A program made the position numbers and the translations under genes. Below are positions 36,913 to 46,616 of a DNA stretch of 64,000 nucleotides, one piece after another. Position 1 is the stretch's first letter; each line of letters opens with the position of its first letter. Under the pieces are notes generated by a model. It worked only from the letters and a program-made list of their open reading frames with translations, made no database searches and was not told where the DNA came from. The stretch comes from an uncultured Bacteroidia bacterium (GTDB lineage: Bacteria > Bacteroidota > Bacteroidia > Bacteroidales > UBA932): contig CACXNA010000017.1 in NCBI GenBank assembly GCA_902768985.1, forward strand, positions 1-64,000. The letters run 5' to 3'.

Positions 36913-38463
36913 TTAGCAAACCCTTTTGGAAGAGCCGTTGCCAAGGCGCTCCGCCCAGGACATCATCAGGTCTTCCCGTCTTCCGAAAATATCCTTCTGC
37001 ATGCCGATGGCATCATCGAAGACCATCGTCTGGCGGTCGTCCCCTGAGAACTTCTTCCACGCGTATTTGCCGGTGGAAGGGTTGCCCGTCCGGGCGAAAT
37101 TGGTCCACATCTCCTTGACGACATGGCGGAACTCGCAGTCCTCGGTCGAGACGATTTCTCCGCTCCCCATCGGGTCCGGAATGGGATTGTCGAACAGGTA
37201 CGGAAGCTCGGCCGCGTGTGCGGCACCAAGCTGGGGGGTTGTCACCGGCTTCTTGATGAAGTACATATAGGTATTGCCGCCGGCGGCAGCATGCCGGATG
37301 GCCATATCGGTGTTGCCCGCGCGGAAGTTGATGTCGTTGCAGTATTGCTCCAGCCGGCTCCCCTCGCTTTCGCCTGCGAGCGTGGCCATGAACTCGTCAT
37401 ACATGGCCTTCTCCTGCTCGTTCAGCAGCGCGCGGTCCCGCTTCGCAATCCACCTGAGCGTATTCAGGAAGCCTTCCTCGCCGCCTTCGTACGGGACGAA
37501 GTACCTGATTTCGTCAAGGGTAGACCCGATTATCAGATCAAGTTTGGCCCGCTTCGCGTCTCCCCACATCTTGTACAGATCCGCCCGGTCCTCGGGCAGC
37601 GTGACGCCGTCGAGGAGCGGGAAGTTGGCACCTCCCAGAAGGCAGTTCTTGTCAATGAGCGCCGCTTTCAGATAGGCATCCACAAGCTGCCCGGTGGTGA
37701 GCGCCATCAGCTCGTCCATGGTCTGGCAGCCCGTCGCGGTCAGGAAGTTCTGCGTAACGTGGATGCCGTGCTCCATGGTGTCGGTGTAGGCGATGTTGGC
37801 GCTTTGGGCGATGACTCTCTTGAAGAGCCCTTCGCTTCCTTCGATGAGCGGGAGGAAGGTGACGCTGGCCGAGCCGGCCGACTCGCCGAAAATGGTCACG
37901 TTATCCGGATCTCCTCCGAACCCGGCAATGTTTTTCTGAACCCACCTGAGGGCCTCCAGCTGGTCCAGCAGGCCCAGGTTACCGGCCTCCTTGAAGTTTT
38001 CTCCGCCAGGGACCCGCTCGAAGTTCATAAATCCCAAAAAGCCCAGGCGGTAGTCGATGGACACGAACAGGATGTCGGGGCACTGTTTGGAGATATTGGC
38101 CAGGTTATACAGGGGCGAAGCCTGGGATTCTGCGCAGAAGCCGCCTCCGTGAATCCACACCATGACCGGTTTCTTGCCGTCCGTGCAGCGGGTATTGCAA
38201 TAGACGTTCAGCACCAGGCAGTCTTCGCCGAACTCTGCCGTACCCATCGAATCGTTCGCGGGCCCGATAGGTACGTGGCCGGGCTTGGTGGCATCATACA
38301 CGCCGTCATCGTCTGCGGCAGGAAGTGCCTTTTGCCAACGAAGCTTCCCCACCGGCTGCGTTGCGTAGGGGATGCCCTTCCAGATAATTAACTCATCCGT
38401 CTCCTTACCGACGAAAGTACCGTTATTGCACTTGACGGCCAGTTTTGTATTGTCTTGTTTCAT
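36913..38463 (-). CDS. Carboxylesterase type B (pNB esterase-like)
   Basis: A 516-residue alpha/beta-hydrolase without signal peptide, so cytoplasmic. It has the oxyanion-hole sequence WIHGGGF, the nucleophile Ser in FGESAGS (about 200), and a catalytic His region AAHAAELPYLF near 425. Type B carboxylesterases hydrolyse a broad range of esters and are common in Firmicutes and Actinobacteria; a transferred origin of this block is possible but only inferred. It shares the GGDPDNVTIFG block with the neighbouring broken paralogue. 31 bases separate it from the amidohydrolase gene upstream. Confidence 0.88.
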   Translation of the reverse strand: MKQDNTKLAVKCNNGTFVGKETDELIIWKGIPYATQPVGKLRWQKALPAADDDGVYDATKPGHVPIGPANDSMGTAEFGEDCLVLNVYCNTRCTDGKKPVMVWIHGGGFCAESQASPLYNLANISKQCPDILFVSIDYRLGFLGFMNFERVPGGENFKEAGNLGLLDQLEALRWVQKNIAGFGGDPDNVTIFGESAGSASVTFLPLIEGSEGLFKRVIAQSANIAYTDTMEHGIHVTQNFLTATGCQTMDELMALTTGQLVDAYLKAALIDKNCLLGGANFPLLDGVTLPEDRADLYKMWGDAKRAKLDLIIGSTLDEIRYFVPYEGGEEGFLNTLRWIAKRDRALLNEQEKAMYDEFMATLAGESEGSRLEQYCNDINFRAGNTDMAIRHAAAGGNTYMYFIKKPVTTPQLGAAHAAELPYLFDNPIPDPMGSGEIVSTEDCEFRHVVKEMWTNFARTGNPSTGKYAWKKFSGDDRQTMVFDDAIGMQKDIFGRREDLMMSWAERLGNGSSKRVC

Positions 38464-38494
38464 GAATTGAATTCTCCGTTATATTGTATAGGAA

Positions 38495-40132
38495 TTACGC
38501 CCTGAATGCCTCTTCTCCGTCCACGATGGTAGCGATGATGTTAGCCGCAGCCACCTTGTCCAGGCTGTCATGAAGGAAATCGCAGTCAAACACCGTCATG
38601 TTGGCTATCTTTCCAAATTCGATGGAGCCCACGCGGTGCTCCTGATGCCAGACCCGGGCAATGTTGATGGTCATAGCCTCAAGCGCCTGCTCGCGGGTAA
38701 CGGCTTCGGAGGGATTCAGTGGCATGGCTCCGAGGCCCGGGAACAGTTCTTCCGGAACATTGCGCGCCTCCGCCATATAGAAACTCAATTTGACGCTCAT
38801 CATGGGCGAGACCGGATAGTCTGAATGGAAGACCACATTGGCGCCTGCGTCAAAGAAGGACTTGATCGGATAAGCTTTGTTGGCCAGCTCTTCACCTACA
38901 TAAGAGGACTCCATGGCAAAGGCCGCCGGAATCTTGGTCACCCAGAGCGGCGGCACAGCAGGGATGGAGCCGGTTTCCGCCATCCGGCGAATATCCTCTT
39001 CCGTCACAAAGTGCAGGTGCGCCAGCACGTTGTTCTGCTTCTTGTCTCCGGTAATCTTTATCGCGTCCTCTATGCAGCCCAGCATGAAGTGCGTGGCGCC
39101 ACCGCCTTCGGAGTGGCAATGGACGGCAAACCCTTCCTTGTCGGCCTCCACGATGAGCTGCACCATCTTGTCGTGACTGTTGAAACGTTCCACGCCATGA
39201 TAGCCCGGCTGGTCGGCGTAATCCTGGTTCTGCCAGCCGGTATGCGCCTCCGTAACACCATCCAGGAAGCATTTGATGCCCACTATGTGCAAATAGTCGC
39301 TGTCATATTTGGCGCGCAGTTCAGCTGCACGGGCAACCTCCGCCTTCGGGTCTTCCACGTTGTCGGGAGATAATGCATACGCATACGTGCGCAGTTTCAG
39401 TTTGCCCTCTTCCTCCAATTCATGGAAGGCCTGGGCGCATTCCGGGTAGAAGAGTTCCATACCTGCATCGGCCACACCGGTAAAACCGTTGCCCAGGGCA
39501 AAATCCTGCCAGGCGAGAAGGTACTTCTTAGCGTCCTCCATACTCTTCGGAAGATTATCCAACACCCGCAGTACCGGGGTCTCGCAGATATAGCCGTCCG
39601 GTTCTCCCTTTTCGTCTACATGGACCTGGGCGCAACCCACTTTCCTGGCATATTCTGCATCGATACCCGCCCATTCCAGCGCCTTCGAATTGAGCAGCAT
39701 GGAATGTCCGCCGCCGGTTTGCAAGATAAGGATCTTATCGGAGCAGATTTCGTCCAGATACGCTTTGCTCACGTATTCCTCCGTTTCATTCCACCCGGCA
39801 GCCACATAAAAGGAGCGATTTGGATTCTTGGCAATGAAGTCCTTGATGATCTCGCGGTATTTGGCATAATCGGCCAGCCCTACTTGTGCCAGGTTTGCCT
39901 GTCCCACAAGGCGGTCACCGGCAAAATACGGGTGGCAGTGGGACTCCAGGAAACCGGGATAGATAAAGTTTTCACCGTAATCCAGCACCTGGGCATCTGC
40001 GCCGGCAAGCTTCCTTGCTTCCTCAGCGCTGCCTATATAGGCAAATACGCCGTCCTTTACATATGCAGCCTTGGCAAGGGGGCGCTTTTTATCCACCGTG
40101 ATGATGTTGCCAAGAATAAGTGACTTTTTCAT
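38495..40132 (-). CDS. YtcJ-like amidohydrolase (family 3)
   Basis: A 545-residue metal-dependent amidohydrolase with no signal peptide. The N-terminal composite beta-domain is followed by the HxH metal site in PGFLESHCHPYF and a TIM barrel with conserved KCFLDGVTEAHTG (catalytic Lys position), HCHSEGGGAT, LAHLHFV and FHSDYPVS. YtcJ-type enzymes act on N-formyl or cyclic amide compounds; the actual substrate is unknown. It is one of two complete paralogues in this block, besides a relic. Confidence 0.85.
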   Translation of the reverse strand: MKKSLILGNIITVDKKRPLAKAAYVKDGVFAYIGSAEEARKLAGADAQVLDYGENFIYPGFLESHCHPYFAGDRLVGQANLAQVGLADYAKYREIIKDFIAKNPNRSFYVAAGWNETEEYVSKAYLDEICSDKILILQTGGGHSMLLNSKALEWAGIDAEYARKVGCAQVHVDEKGEPDGYICETPVLRVLDNLPKSMEDAKKYLLAWQDFALGNGFTGVADAGMELFYPECAQAFHELEEEGKLKLRTYAYALSPDNVEDPKAEVARAAELRAKYDSDYLHIVGIKCFLDGVTEAHTGWQNQDYADQPGYHGVERFNSHDKMVQLIVEADKEGFAVHCHSEGGGATHFMLGCIEDAIKITGDKKQNNVLAHLHFVTEEDIRRMAETGSIPAVPPLWVTKIPAAFAMESSYVGEELANKAYPIKSFFDAGANVVFHSDYPVSPMMSVKLSFYMAEARNVPEELFPGLGAMPLNPSEAVTREQALEAMTINIARVWHQEHRVGSIEFGKIANMTVFDCDFLHDSLDKVAAANIIATIVDGEEAFRA

Positions 40133-40148
40133 AATGATCCAGGATTTT

Positions 40149-40280
40149 TTAATTCACCTTCTTTCCGTTGATAAACACATCTGTCGGCAGGTTGTGGCTG
40201 AAGCCTTCGTGCTCTGCCGTCAGGAGGTCCTTGTCGAACACCAGGAAGTCGGCGTTCTTGATAATGTGGTCAGCTTTCAT
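40149..40280 (-). pseudogene. Relic of an amidohydrolase gene, in-frame deletion
   Basis: A 43-codon frame whose first 10 residues (MKADHIIKNA) equal the N-terminus of the amidohydrolase at 44274-45926 and whose last 33 match its C-terminus (ADFLVFDKDLL and EGFSHN). Roughly 500 codons between are gone. The junction falls at a short direct repeat, AAGRACGC, present at both ends of the intact gene, so a slippage or recombination deletion explains it. It is too short for an enzyme, though the frame is still open. Confidence 0.75.
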
Positions 40281-40325
40281 AATATGGTATTTTAGCGTTA
40301 AAATTAACTCGGATGTTGTTGTACA

Positions 40326-40925
40326 TTATCTGGCCCAGGTGTTACCCGGGATTCCCTTTATGGAAAGCTCATCGTCGGTGAGGTTGGTCTTGAGGGCGGA
40401 AAATGGCATGGAGAGCGTTTCCTTGATTTCACCCTCCGTCCCGGAGTCGGCCTTGGTGAGCGTGCCTGAATAACTGGTGTTGTTCAGCGTCAAGTTATTG
40501 TTGCTCAAGGTCATTGTAGTGCCGGGGACATTGGTCATATTATCGCCATAGCTGCTACCGTCGGCCTTGGTGAGCACGGTGCTCTCGCCGCTGACAGGAT
40601 CGCTGAGTACGATGTCACCTTTGCTGGTCAGCTCCCATTTGAAGCCGGCTTCCTCAGGACCGCCATAGACTGCCACAAGCTCGTCGCTTTTGGAATCGAA
40701 CAGGCCCAGGTAGATGCAGCCGCTATGATCTGCGTCTGCCTTCACGGCCAGCAGCACCTTGTCAAAGGGGACGCCCGTCTCCGTGACATCGGAATAGTCA
40801 TACTCGTCCCACCATATACCCACAAGACACTGCTCCGCGAGTTTGACGTCTATTTCACGCATGCAGCCTGTCAGACCCGACAGAAGCATAGCTGCAGCAA
40901 ACAATGCAAAGAATAACTTTTTCAT
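40326..40925 (-). CDS. Small lipoprotein, unknown
   Basis: A 199-residue lipoprotein: signal MKKLFFALFAAAMLLSGLTGC with a good lipobox (Cys21). The mature part is beta-rich, with GIWWDEYDYSD near the start resembling lipocalin-like Bacteroidales lipoproteins, and repeated Thr/Ser/Asn strands. The next upstream gene, the GLUG-repeat protein, ends three bases before its start codon, so they are co-transcribed. No function can be given. Confidence 0.7.
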   Translation of the reverse strand: MKKLFFALFAAAMLLSGLTGCMREIDVKLAEQCLVGIWWDEYDYSDVTETGVPFDKVLLAVKADADHSGCIYLGLFDSKSDELVAVYGGPEEAGFKWELTSKGDIVLSDPVSGESTVLTKADGSSYGDNMTNVPGTTMTLSNNNLTLNNTSYSGTLTKADSGTEGEIKETLSMPFSALKTNLTDDELSIKGIPGNTWAR

Positions 40926-40928
40926 GAT

Positions 40929-43900
40929 CTATTCTCCCTTGAATGTTAACACTGATTCGTTCACCATGACGGTAGCTTTGGTTGCGCTGTCGCCTATCTT
41001 GAAGTAGGCATGCAGGGCGCCGACACCCGCTCCGGCAATGGGACTGTAGATCGCGTTGGAGCCGCCCAGGAGCAGGACACTCTTGTCCTCGGTGTCAAAT
41101 GCGATGCTCTTGTACACGCCGATGAAGCGGACGCGGGCATCTCCCTTGGCTCCGTTGTCATAACTGCGGTCGGTGGCATCGATGGTAACACCTCTGAACT
41201 CGGGGTTTACGATGTTCTCACCGCTGGCCCACTTGATAAAATAAGGTGTTCCCGCCTTGAGTTCGGTAACAGCATCGCCGAAGGTCAGGTTGAGCGTGGA
41301 GCCGCTGACGGCGGCGTTGCTGAGCGGACGGGCCACGGCGCCCTCGAGAGGCGAACCGGCAAGCGTCAGGTTGAACGGCAGGCAGATGGTGTTCCACGAG
41401 CCGTCCTTGTAGAGCGTGCAGCCCGTGAGGGTTACATTTACGGTAGTACCGTTAAGATCGCTGATGGACTGACCGTTATCGGTTTTGTCGTCCAGATCGA
41501 GGAGGGCACCCACGTAGTACTTACCATCACAGGACAGGCCGTTCTGGTATACCTGCAGCATGCCATAGTCTTTCACCAGTTCACCGAGGTTCGCGGGAGC
41601 TGTCTCAAAGACAACGGCCTTCGCACCCTGATCATTGCCGAAGGACTCAGTATAGTAGCTGTTCTGAATGGAATACTTGCCGTTAGGAGAGACTGCGACA
41701 AACGGGCCGAATATATTCTGGCTGATTTTCATCTCCGGCGAGGGAGCGAAGAGGCAATCGATAAAATGGGCAAAGACGGTCGAATTAGCAAGACCGCCAA
41801 GGCCACCAGCCGCGTTGAAAAGACTGATATTACCACCCCTGAAGGCAATGATACCCGTGAAGGCGCAGCCGCTGAAAGTAATGTCCGTGTTGCTGTTGTA
41901 CAGAGACACAAAGCCGCCGATAAACCCGTCATCATGAAAGTGAACAGAGCTGATGCAATTCTCAAAGAATGTGGTCCCTTCAGCCTCGATGGCAACACCT
42001 GCCATCGTCTCAAACTGATTAGATTCTATGCGGCCAGCCGTCCTAAGGTTCTTGATGGTAGCGTTTTTGACCAACTGGAACAGAGCAGCATTCTTCCTGT
42101 TAATGTAGTTGACCGTGATTGTATGCCCGTCGCCGTCGAAGATCCCTTCGAACGAACCGCCCATTGTTGTCACGCTGATGTCGCTTGTCAGCTTTATATA
42201 TTTGCCGGTATAGAGACAGCCGCTGCGGGTTAGTTCAGCGAAAAGGTCCCAGTCGTCTGTACTGCTGATGGTGTAAGGGTCGGCCTCCGTACCTGATCCT
42301 GGAAGCAACCGATTAGTCCAATAGTACTTGCCATTATACTGGACGGCATGAGCGTAAACCTTTACCAGGCCATAGTCTTTCACAACGCCGCCAAGCTGGT
42401 CAGGAGCGGAGGTAAGGACCTGAGCAGAAAAACCCTGGTCAGCAGGCAGGTTCTCGGTAGCAACGAAGAAGCACTTGTCAATGGTTGGCTCGAAGGTGGT
42501 ATGCCAGCGGGCGAAGGTGTTGTTGAGCATACCTCTATCCACACTGACAGGCGCCATGAGCGAGTAGCGGATCGTGGGCTTGTTGTACACCGGCCATCCA
42601 ATGAATCCGCCACAGTTGCCGGTGCTGTTTGTGGTGGCAAAGGATCCGTCGAAGACGCAGCCTTCTATGATGATCTCATTGTTGGCGCCGCTAAGTTCGC
42701 CCACAAGGCCCCCGTGGGTCCCATCGCCGCTCTTGCTGCTGTTGATGTTGACCGAACTGAGGCAGTTGGTGAGCCTCAGCGAGCCATGCGATTCGGACAC
42801 CAAGCCGCCGGCATACTTTGCGCTGGTGGTGATGGTACCGGCCACGGAGAGATTCTTGATGACCGCATTCTTGACATGGCGGAACGGAGCGGTGTTGTTT
42901 TCTGTAGTATTCACGTTGAATGTCAGCGTGTGCCCTTCTCCGTCGAAAGTGCCCTGGAAAGAGTCGGCATCGCCCGTCCCCACCATCTGGTCGATGCTGA
43001 TGTTGTTCGTGAGCTTCACGAATTGGCCGCCGAGGGTAATGCCGCTGTTGACAACACCGGCGAAGTCGTTCCAGTCGGCCGTGCTTTTGACAATGAAGGG
43101 GTCGGCCTCCGTGCCCGCGTGATTGAGGAATTCCGGTGAGCTGAAGACGACATGGATACTGACTTTTTTCTTCGGCATCGTGAAACTCAGCGTGCCGTTA
43201 ATATCGCCTTGGGAGTAAACCCAGTTGCCGTCGGCATCCTTGATGTCGATGCGCTCCACCCTGCCTGTCAACCTGGTCACCGTGACGGTCTGGCCACTGC
43301 GTGCTCCCGGAACGCCATCCTCCCCGCCGGCACTGTACATGGCGGTGCCTTTTCCCTCGGTGGAGAAAGCGAGGTCATAGGTATATTTGATGGCTTTGCG
43401 ATACATGTCATTGCCGGCGGCGTCATTGAACTCGCTTTGAGAGAATGAGCTGTGATTATTGTTCAACGTGCCGTCCTGGTCACCAACATAGATATTGTCT
43501 TGCGAGTGATCCACCGACACGGAGCCGTAAAAAGTGACGTGACTGATGGTTCCTTCGTTGCTGCCGGCTATGCCGCCCACGCCGGAATTACCATCGGTGT
43601 TCTTTACATCACCTATCATGCAGCAGTATTTTACATTGCCACTAGATTCATTCAAGCCGACGATGCCGCCCAAGTCCGCATCTTTCGAAGAATGATAATG
43701 GTCGCTTTCGACGTGGCCGGACACCCAGCAGTTTTCTATCGTGCCGTAGTTGTTGCCGGCGATGCCACCCACCATTCGCGCATTGCCCACCTTGATAAAG
43801 CAGTCCACGTGAAGGTTCGTCACAGTGCCACTGTCAGCAATCGTTTCGAAGAGTCCCTCGTAGTTGTCGCTAGTATCTTCAATCCTGATGCGGATGGTAT

Positions 43901-44252
43901 GGCCGTTGCCATCGAACTTGCGTTTATAGCGCGTGCTCCCCATAGGTTTCCACGACGCGGCAGTCATATCGAGGTCGGCGTCCAGACGGTATGCGACATC
44001 GTAGTAGTATACATCTTCGGGCATATAAGGGGAAATCACATCACCCCAGTGGTTGCGTACATAAGCCAGTTCGGCAGGCGACGTGATGATTACAAACAAT
44101 TCTCCATTATTAATAAATTCCGGCTTTGCTTCCGATGAGCCGTCCCAGACTTTGTAGCTCTGCGCCGACGTCACCGGTCCCATGGCCATAAACAGGATCG
44201 CCGCGATGGCAAGCCTTATAAGCAGATGGGGTATTATACCATTCCTGGTCAT
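40929..44252 (-). CDS. Large exported GLUG-repeat / beta-helix protein
   Basis: A 1107-residue exported protein; the signal peptide ends PVTSAQ. GLUG-type motifs (GGIAGNNYGTIENCWVSG, GGIAGSNEGTISHVTFYG) mark beta-helix stretches. Two long internal repeats each begin GTEADPF/Y-I-ST-DW and end VKDYGLVKVY or VKDYGMLQVY before YNGKYY-like strands. The C-terminal 150 residues are a separate beta domain (WNTICLPFNLTL) seen in secreted Bacteroidales proteins. Likely a surface adhesin or polymer-binding protein; binding partner unknown. Confidence 0.75.
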   Translation of the reverse strand: MTRNGIIPHLLIRLAIAAILFMAMGPVTSAQSYKVWDGSSEAKPEFINNGELFVIITSPAELAYVRNHWGDVISPYMPEDVYYYDVAYRLDADLDMTAASWKPMGSTRYKRKFDGNGHTIRIRIEDTSDNYEGLFETIADSGTVTNLHVDCFIKVGNARMVGGIAGNNYGTIENCWVSGHVESDHYHSSKDADLGGIVGLNESSGNVKYCCMIGDVKNTDGNSGVGGIAGSNEGTISHVTFYGSVSVDHSQDNIYVGDQDGTLNNNHSSFSQSEFNDAAGNDMYRKAIKYTYDLAFSTEGKGTAMYSAGGEDGVPGARSGQTVTVTRLTGRVERIDIKDADGNWVYSQGDINGTLSFTMPKKKVSIHVVFSSPEFLNHAGTEADPFIVKSTADWNDFAGVVNSGITLGGQFVKLTNNISIDQMVGTGDADSFQGTFDGEGHTLTFNVNTTENNTAPFRHVKNAVIKNLSVAGTITTSAKYAGGLVSESHGSLRLTNCLSSVNINSSKSGDGTHGGLVGELSGANNEIIIEGCVFDGSFATTNSTGNCGGFIGWPVYNKPTIRYSLMAPVSVDRGMLNNTFARWHTTFEPTIDKCFFVATENLPADQGFSAQVLTSAPDQLGGVVKDYGLVKVYAHAVQYNGKYYWTNRLLPGSGTEADPYTISSTDDWDLFAELTRSGCLYTGKYIKLTSDISVTTMGGSFEGIFDGDGHTITVNYINRKNAALFQLVKNATIKNLRTAGRIESNQFETMAGVAIEAEGTTFFENCISSVHFHDDGFIGGFVSLYNSNTDITFSGCAFTGIIAFRGGNISLFNAAGGLGGLANSTVFAHFIDCLFAPSPEMKISQNIFGPFVAVSPNGKYSIQNSYYTESFGNDQGAKAVVFETAPANLGELVKDYGMLQVYQNGLSCDGKYYVGALLDLDDKTDNGQSISDLNGTTVNVTLTGCTLYKDGSWNTICLPFNLTLAGSPLEGAVARPLSNAAVSGSTLNLTFGDAVTELKAGTPYFIKWASGENIVNPEFRGVTIDATDRSYDNGAKGDARVRFIGVYKSIAFDTEDKSVLLLGGSNAIYSPIAGAGVGALHAYFKIGDSATKATVMVNESVLTFKGE

Positions 44253-44273
44253 AATGGTTTTTCCTTATTGGTT

Positions 44274-45926
44274 TCACTGTTGCTTCCCGCCGAAATACAC
44301 CTGAGCCGGCATGTTGTGGCTGAATCCTTCGGGCTCCGCTTTGAGGAGATCCTTGTCGAACACCAGGAAGTCGGCGTCCTTGCCCACTTCGATGGAGCCC
44401 TTCTTCGCCTCGATGCCCAGCTGCTTGGCGCCGTTGATGGTGTAGCCGATGAGCATTTCCTCTGCGCTCATCCTTTCCTCTGCCGGCGGATTGAGCAAGG
44501 GGGAAATGCAGTACGCAGGGACGTTGGTCTTCTCCGAAATGGTGCGCGTCATACCGATTTCCATACCCAGGTAGGGGCTCCAGGTGGTGAAGTCACCGTA
44601 GGCCACGTTGTCGCTGGACCAGGCCACCAGGGCGCCGGTGTTCCAGACCGTCTTGCAGCGGTACATGTGCGTGGCACGCTTCTCTCCCAGCATGGGGGTC
44701 AGGATGCCCGGGCCGCCGCCGTTATGCCACCAGGGAGTATAATTCGCGAATACTCCCAGCTTGGCAAAGCGCGTGAGGTCTTCGTCGGCCTGCACCTCCA
44801 GGTGGGCGCAGGTGACCTTGACATGGTATTTGTCTCCCAGTTCCTTCCGGGCCAGCTCCACGCCGTCCAGGATTACGCGGGACGCTGCAGCGCCGACGGT
44901 GTGGACGTGAAGGTCAAGGCCGGCCTCGTTGAGGGCCTTGAGGATTTCGGCTACCTGGGCGGGCTGGAACGCCGTCGTACCCGTGGCACCGGTGTCTACA
45001 TAAGGTTCTACCTGGGCCGCGGTTTCAATCTTGAGGGTACCATCCATGAAGATCTTCAAGGTGTGCACCTTCAGGTGCTCCGTGTTATATTTTTTGTTGA
45101 AACGCTTCACTTCCCCGATGGCCTCGTGCATCTTGCTGGGACGGGTGAGCACGTAGCAGCCGTCGATATAGGTGGCAAGCTTGCCTTCCTTGTCCATCTT
45201 GCACAGAATGTCATACATCCGCTCGTGGACGGGATTGTGCTCCGGGAAGCCGGCGTCGAAGACCGCGCTGACGCCCACCTTTTTGGAATACTCGACCCAG
45301 CGCTCGAGAGACGCCCGGATCTGCTCTTCCGTCAAATCGTTGACGCCGTCGAAGAGGATAGGCCAGCTGGCGGTTTCGAACGAATTGCCGGTCACGTGGC
45401 CGTCCTTGCGGACGTAGTAGGCCAGCCCCGGAACGGGGTCCGGGGTGTCATCGTGGATTCCCATCCTTTCCAGGACCTTGGAGTTCACCCAGTTACTATG
45501 GCATTCGCCTTCCAGGAGGATAAGTTCGCTGTCGGGACAGATGGCGTCCAGGTCTTCCTTGGTGATCTCCTCCCCTTTCAGGTAGTGGCGCTCCAACAGG
45601 AAGCGGTAGCATTTCTGGCCGGGATGCTCCTTGACATAGCCCGCCATGAATTCCATGGCGCCCTTCTTTCCGTCGGGTTCGAAACGGACGCCCAGGTCGG
45701 CGTAGTCAAATGCGACCGGAATGGTCACATGGACGTGACTGTCGATGATGCCGGGCATGATGAATTTACCGCCGAGGTCCGTGACCTCTCCCTCAAAGCC
45801 GGCCAGGCCGGCGTCATCGCCCACATAGACGAATTTGCCGTCTTTCACGGCAAGGGCCGTGGCCTGCGGGTTTTTCTGGTTGGACGTAAAGATTTTCGCG
45901 TTCTTAATGATGTGGTCTGCTTTCAT
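44274..45926 (-). CDS. YtcJ-like amidohydrolase (family 3), second copy
   Basis: A 550-residue cytoplasmic amidohydrolase with metal site PGIIDSHVHVTI, Lys region LKIFMDGTLKIET, DLHVHTVGAAA and WSSDNVAYGDF. ATG 45926 is preferred because the 43-codon relic starts with the same MKADHIIKNA; the only upstream start in frame is a TTG at 45968. The region before it is A/T-rich and has no coding signature. It is 38 bases after the small membrane protein gene and probably shares the operator at 46617-46656. Confidence 0.85.
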   Translation of the reverse strand: MKADHIIKNAKIFTSNQKNPQATALAVKDGKFVYVGDDAGLAGFEGEVTDLGGKFIMPGIIDSHVHVTIPVAFDYADLGVRFEPDGKKGAMEFMAGYVKEHPGQKCYRFLLERHYLKGEEITKEDLDAICPDSELILLEGECHSNWVNSKVLERMGIHDDTPDPVPGLAYYVRKDGHVTGNSFETASWPILFDGVNDLTEEQIRASLERWVEYSKKVGVSAVFDAGFPEHNPVHERMYDILCKMDKEGKLATYIDGCYVLTRPSKMHEAIGEVKRFNKKYNTEHLKVHTLKIFMDGTLKIETAAQVEPYVDTGATGTTAFQPAQVAEILKALNEAGLDLHVHTVGAAASRVILDGVELARKELGDKYHVKVTCAHLEVQADEDLTRFAKLGVFANYTPWWHNGGGPGILTPMLGEKRATHMYRCKTVWNTGALVAWSSDNVAYGDFTTWSPYLGMEIGMTRTISEKTNVPAYCISPLLNPPAEERMSAEEMLIGYTINGAKQLGIEAKKGSIEVGKDADFLVFDKDLLKAEPEGFSHNMPAQVYFGGKQQ

Positions 45927-45964
45927 GGTCTTAGTGATTTTTTTATTTATAGTTAGTTTATATT

Positions 45965-46522
45965 TCAAGTGTTTGTCTCTTTAACAAAACAGGCCACGAG
46001 GCCATAGGAAATGGTCGGGCGGATCCAGATTTCGACGAGCATATAGTTGGTGTACTCGTTGGCGGCCTCCAGGGCGATATCGACGTTGTAGAGGATCGCG
46101 ATGGCCAGGTCAAAGACGAAAATCATCCACAGGTTCGCCTTGGAGTAGGTTTTCCACTCCTTGCGGGAGTAAAAGAAGGTGAGCATGAGGAGCAGCGCCA
46201 CCGACAGGACGAGGGTCGCCAGATGGATGCCGTAATAGGCCAGCTGGGGCGGGAAGAGGATGTCGCGCAGCAGGATGGCGAAGCCGATGCAAACGGAACA
46301 CCAGTAGTTGAACTGCTGCGTGGTGAGGCGGTACTGGAAGAAGTACATGCCCATCATCACCAGACAGGCGATGTAGAGGAGATTGAGTACCAGTTCGGGC
46401 CAAGCCTCGCTCAGGCCGAAATGGAGTACACCGTAGAGCATCACTCCGACGGAAAGGATGGCCGCAAGAGCGGTGACACCAACGTCGAAAATGGCAGATT
46501 TCTTCTTGAATCTGATTTCCAT
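45965..46522 (-). CDS. Small multi-pass membrane protein, unknown
   Basis: A 185-residue protein with a basic N-terminus (MEIRFKKKS) and about five to six membrane segments. No family is recognised. It is the first gene downstream of the tandem 20-bp repeat and the membrane AraC gene, so it is the most direct candidate target of that regulator and may be a partner of it or a substrate permease subunit. Confidence 0.65.
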   Translation of the reverse strand: MEIRFKKKSAIFDVGVTALAAILSVGVMLYGVLHFGLSEAWPELVLNLLYIACLVMMGMYFFQYRLTTQQFNYWCSVCIGFAILLRDILFPPQLAYYGIHLATLVLSVALLLMLTFFYSRKEWKTYSKANLWMIFVFDLAIAILYNVDIALEAANEYTNYMLVEIWIRPTISYGLVACFVKETNT

Positions 46523-46580
46523 AAATACTGATGGGTTATTAGCTGGTTAGTTAGTAAAAACATAGATAGTCATTTTCCTC

Positions 46581-46588
46581 CGAAACTA
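46581..46588 (-). promoter_or_regulatory. Possible -7 box of the accessory operon
   Basis: TAGTTTCG on the minus strand, near the TAnnTTTG consensus, about 60 bases before the membrane-protein ATG and just downstream of the tandem repeat. No consensus -33 element is present, which would suit an activator-dependent promoter. Confidence 0.35.
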
Positions 46589-46616
46589 CAATACAGCCAG
46601 GGTTCCAGCTTGCAAT

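Noticed and set aside
45927-45968. TTG start for the second amidohydrolase giving an ATGA-like overlap
   Set aside because: The start codon would be TTG; the relic at 40149-40280 begins at the downstream MKADHII, so ATG 45926 is preferred.
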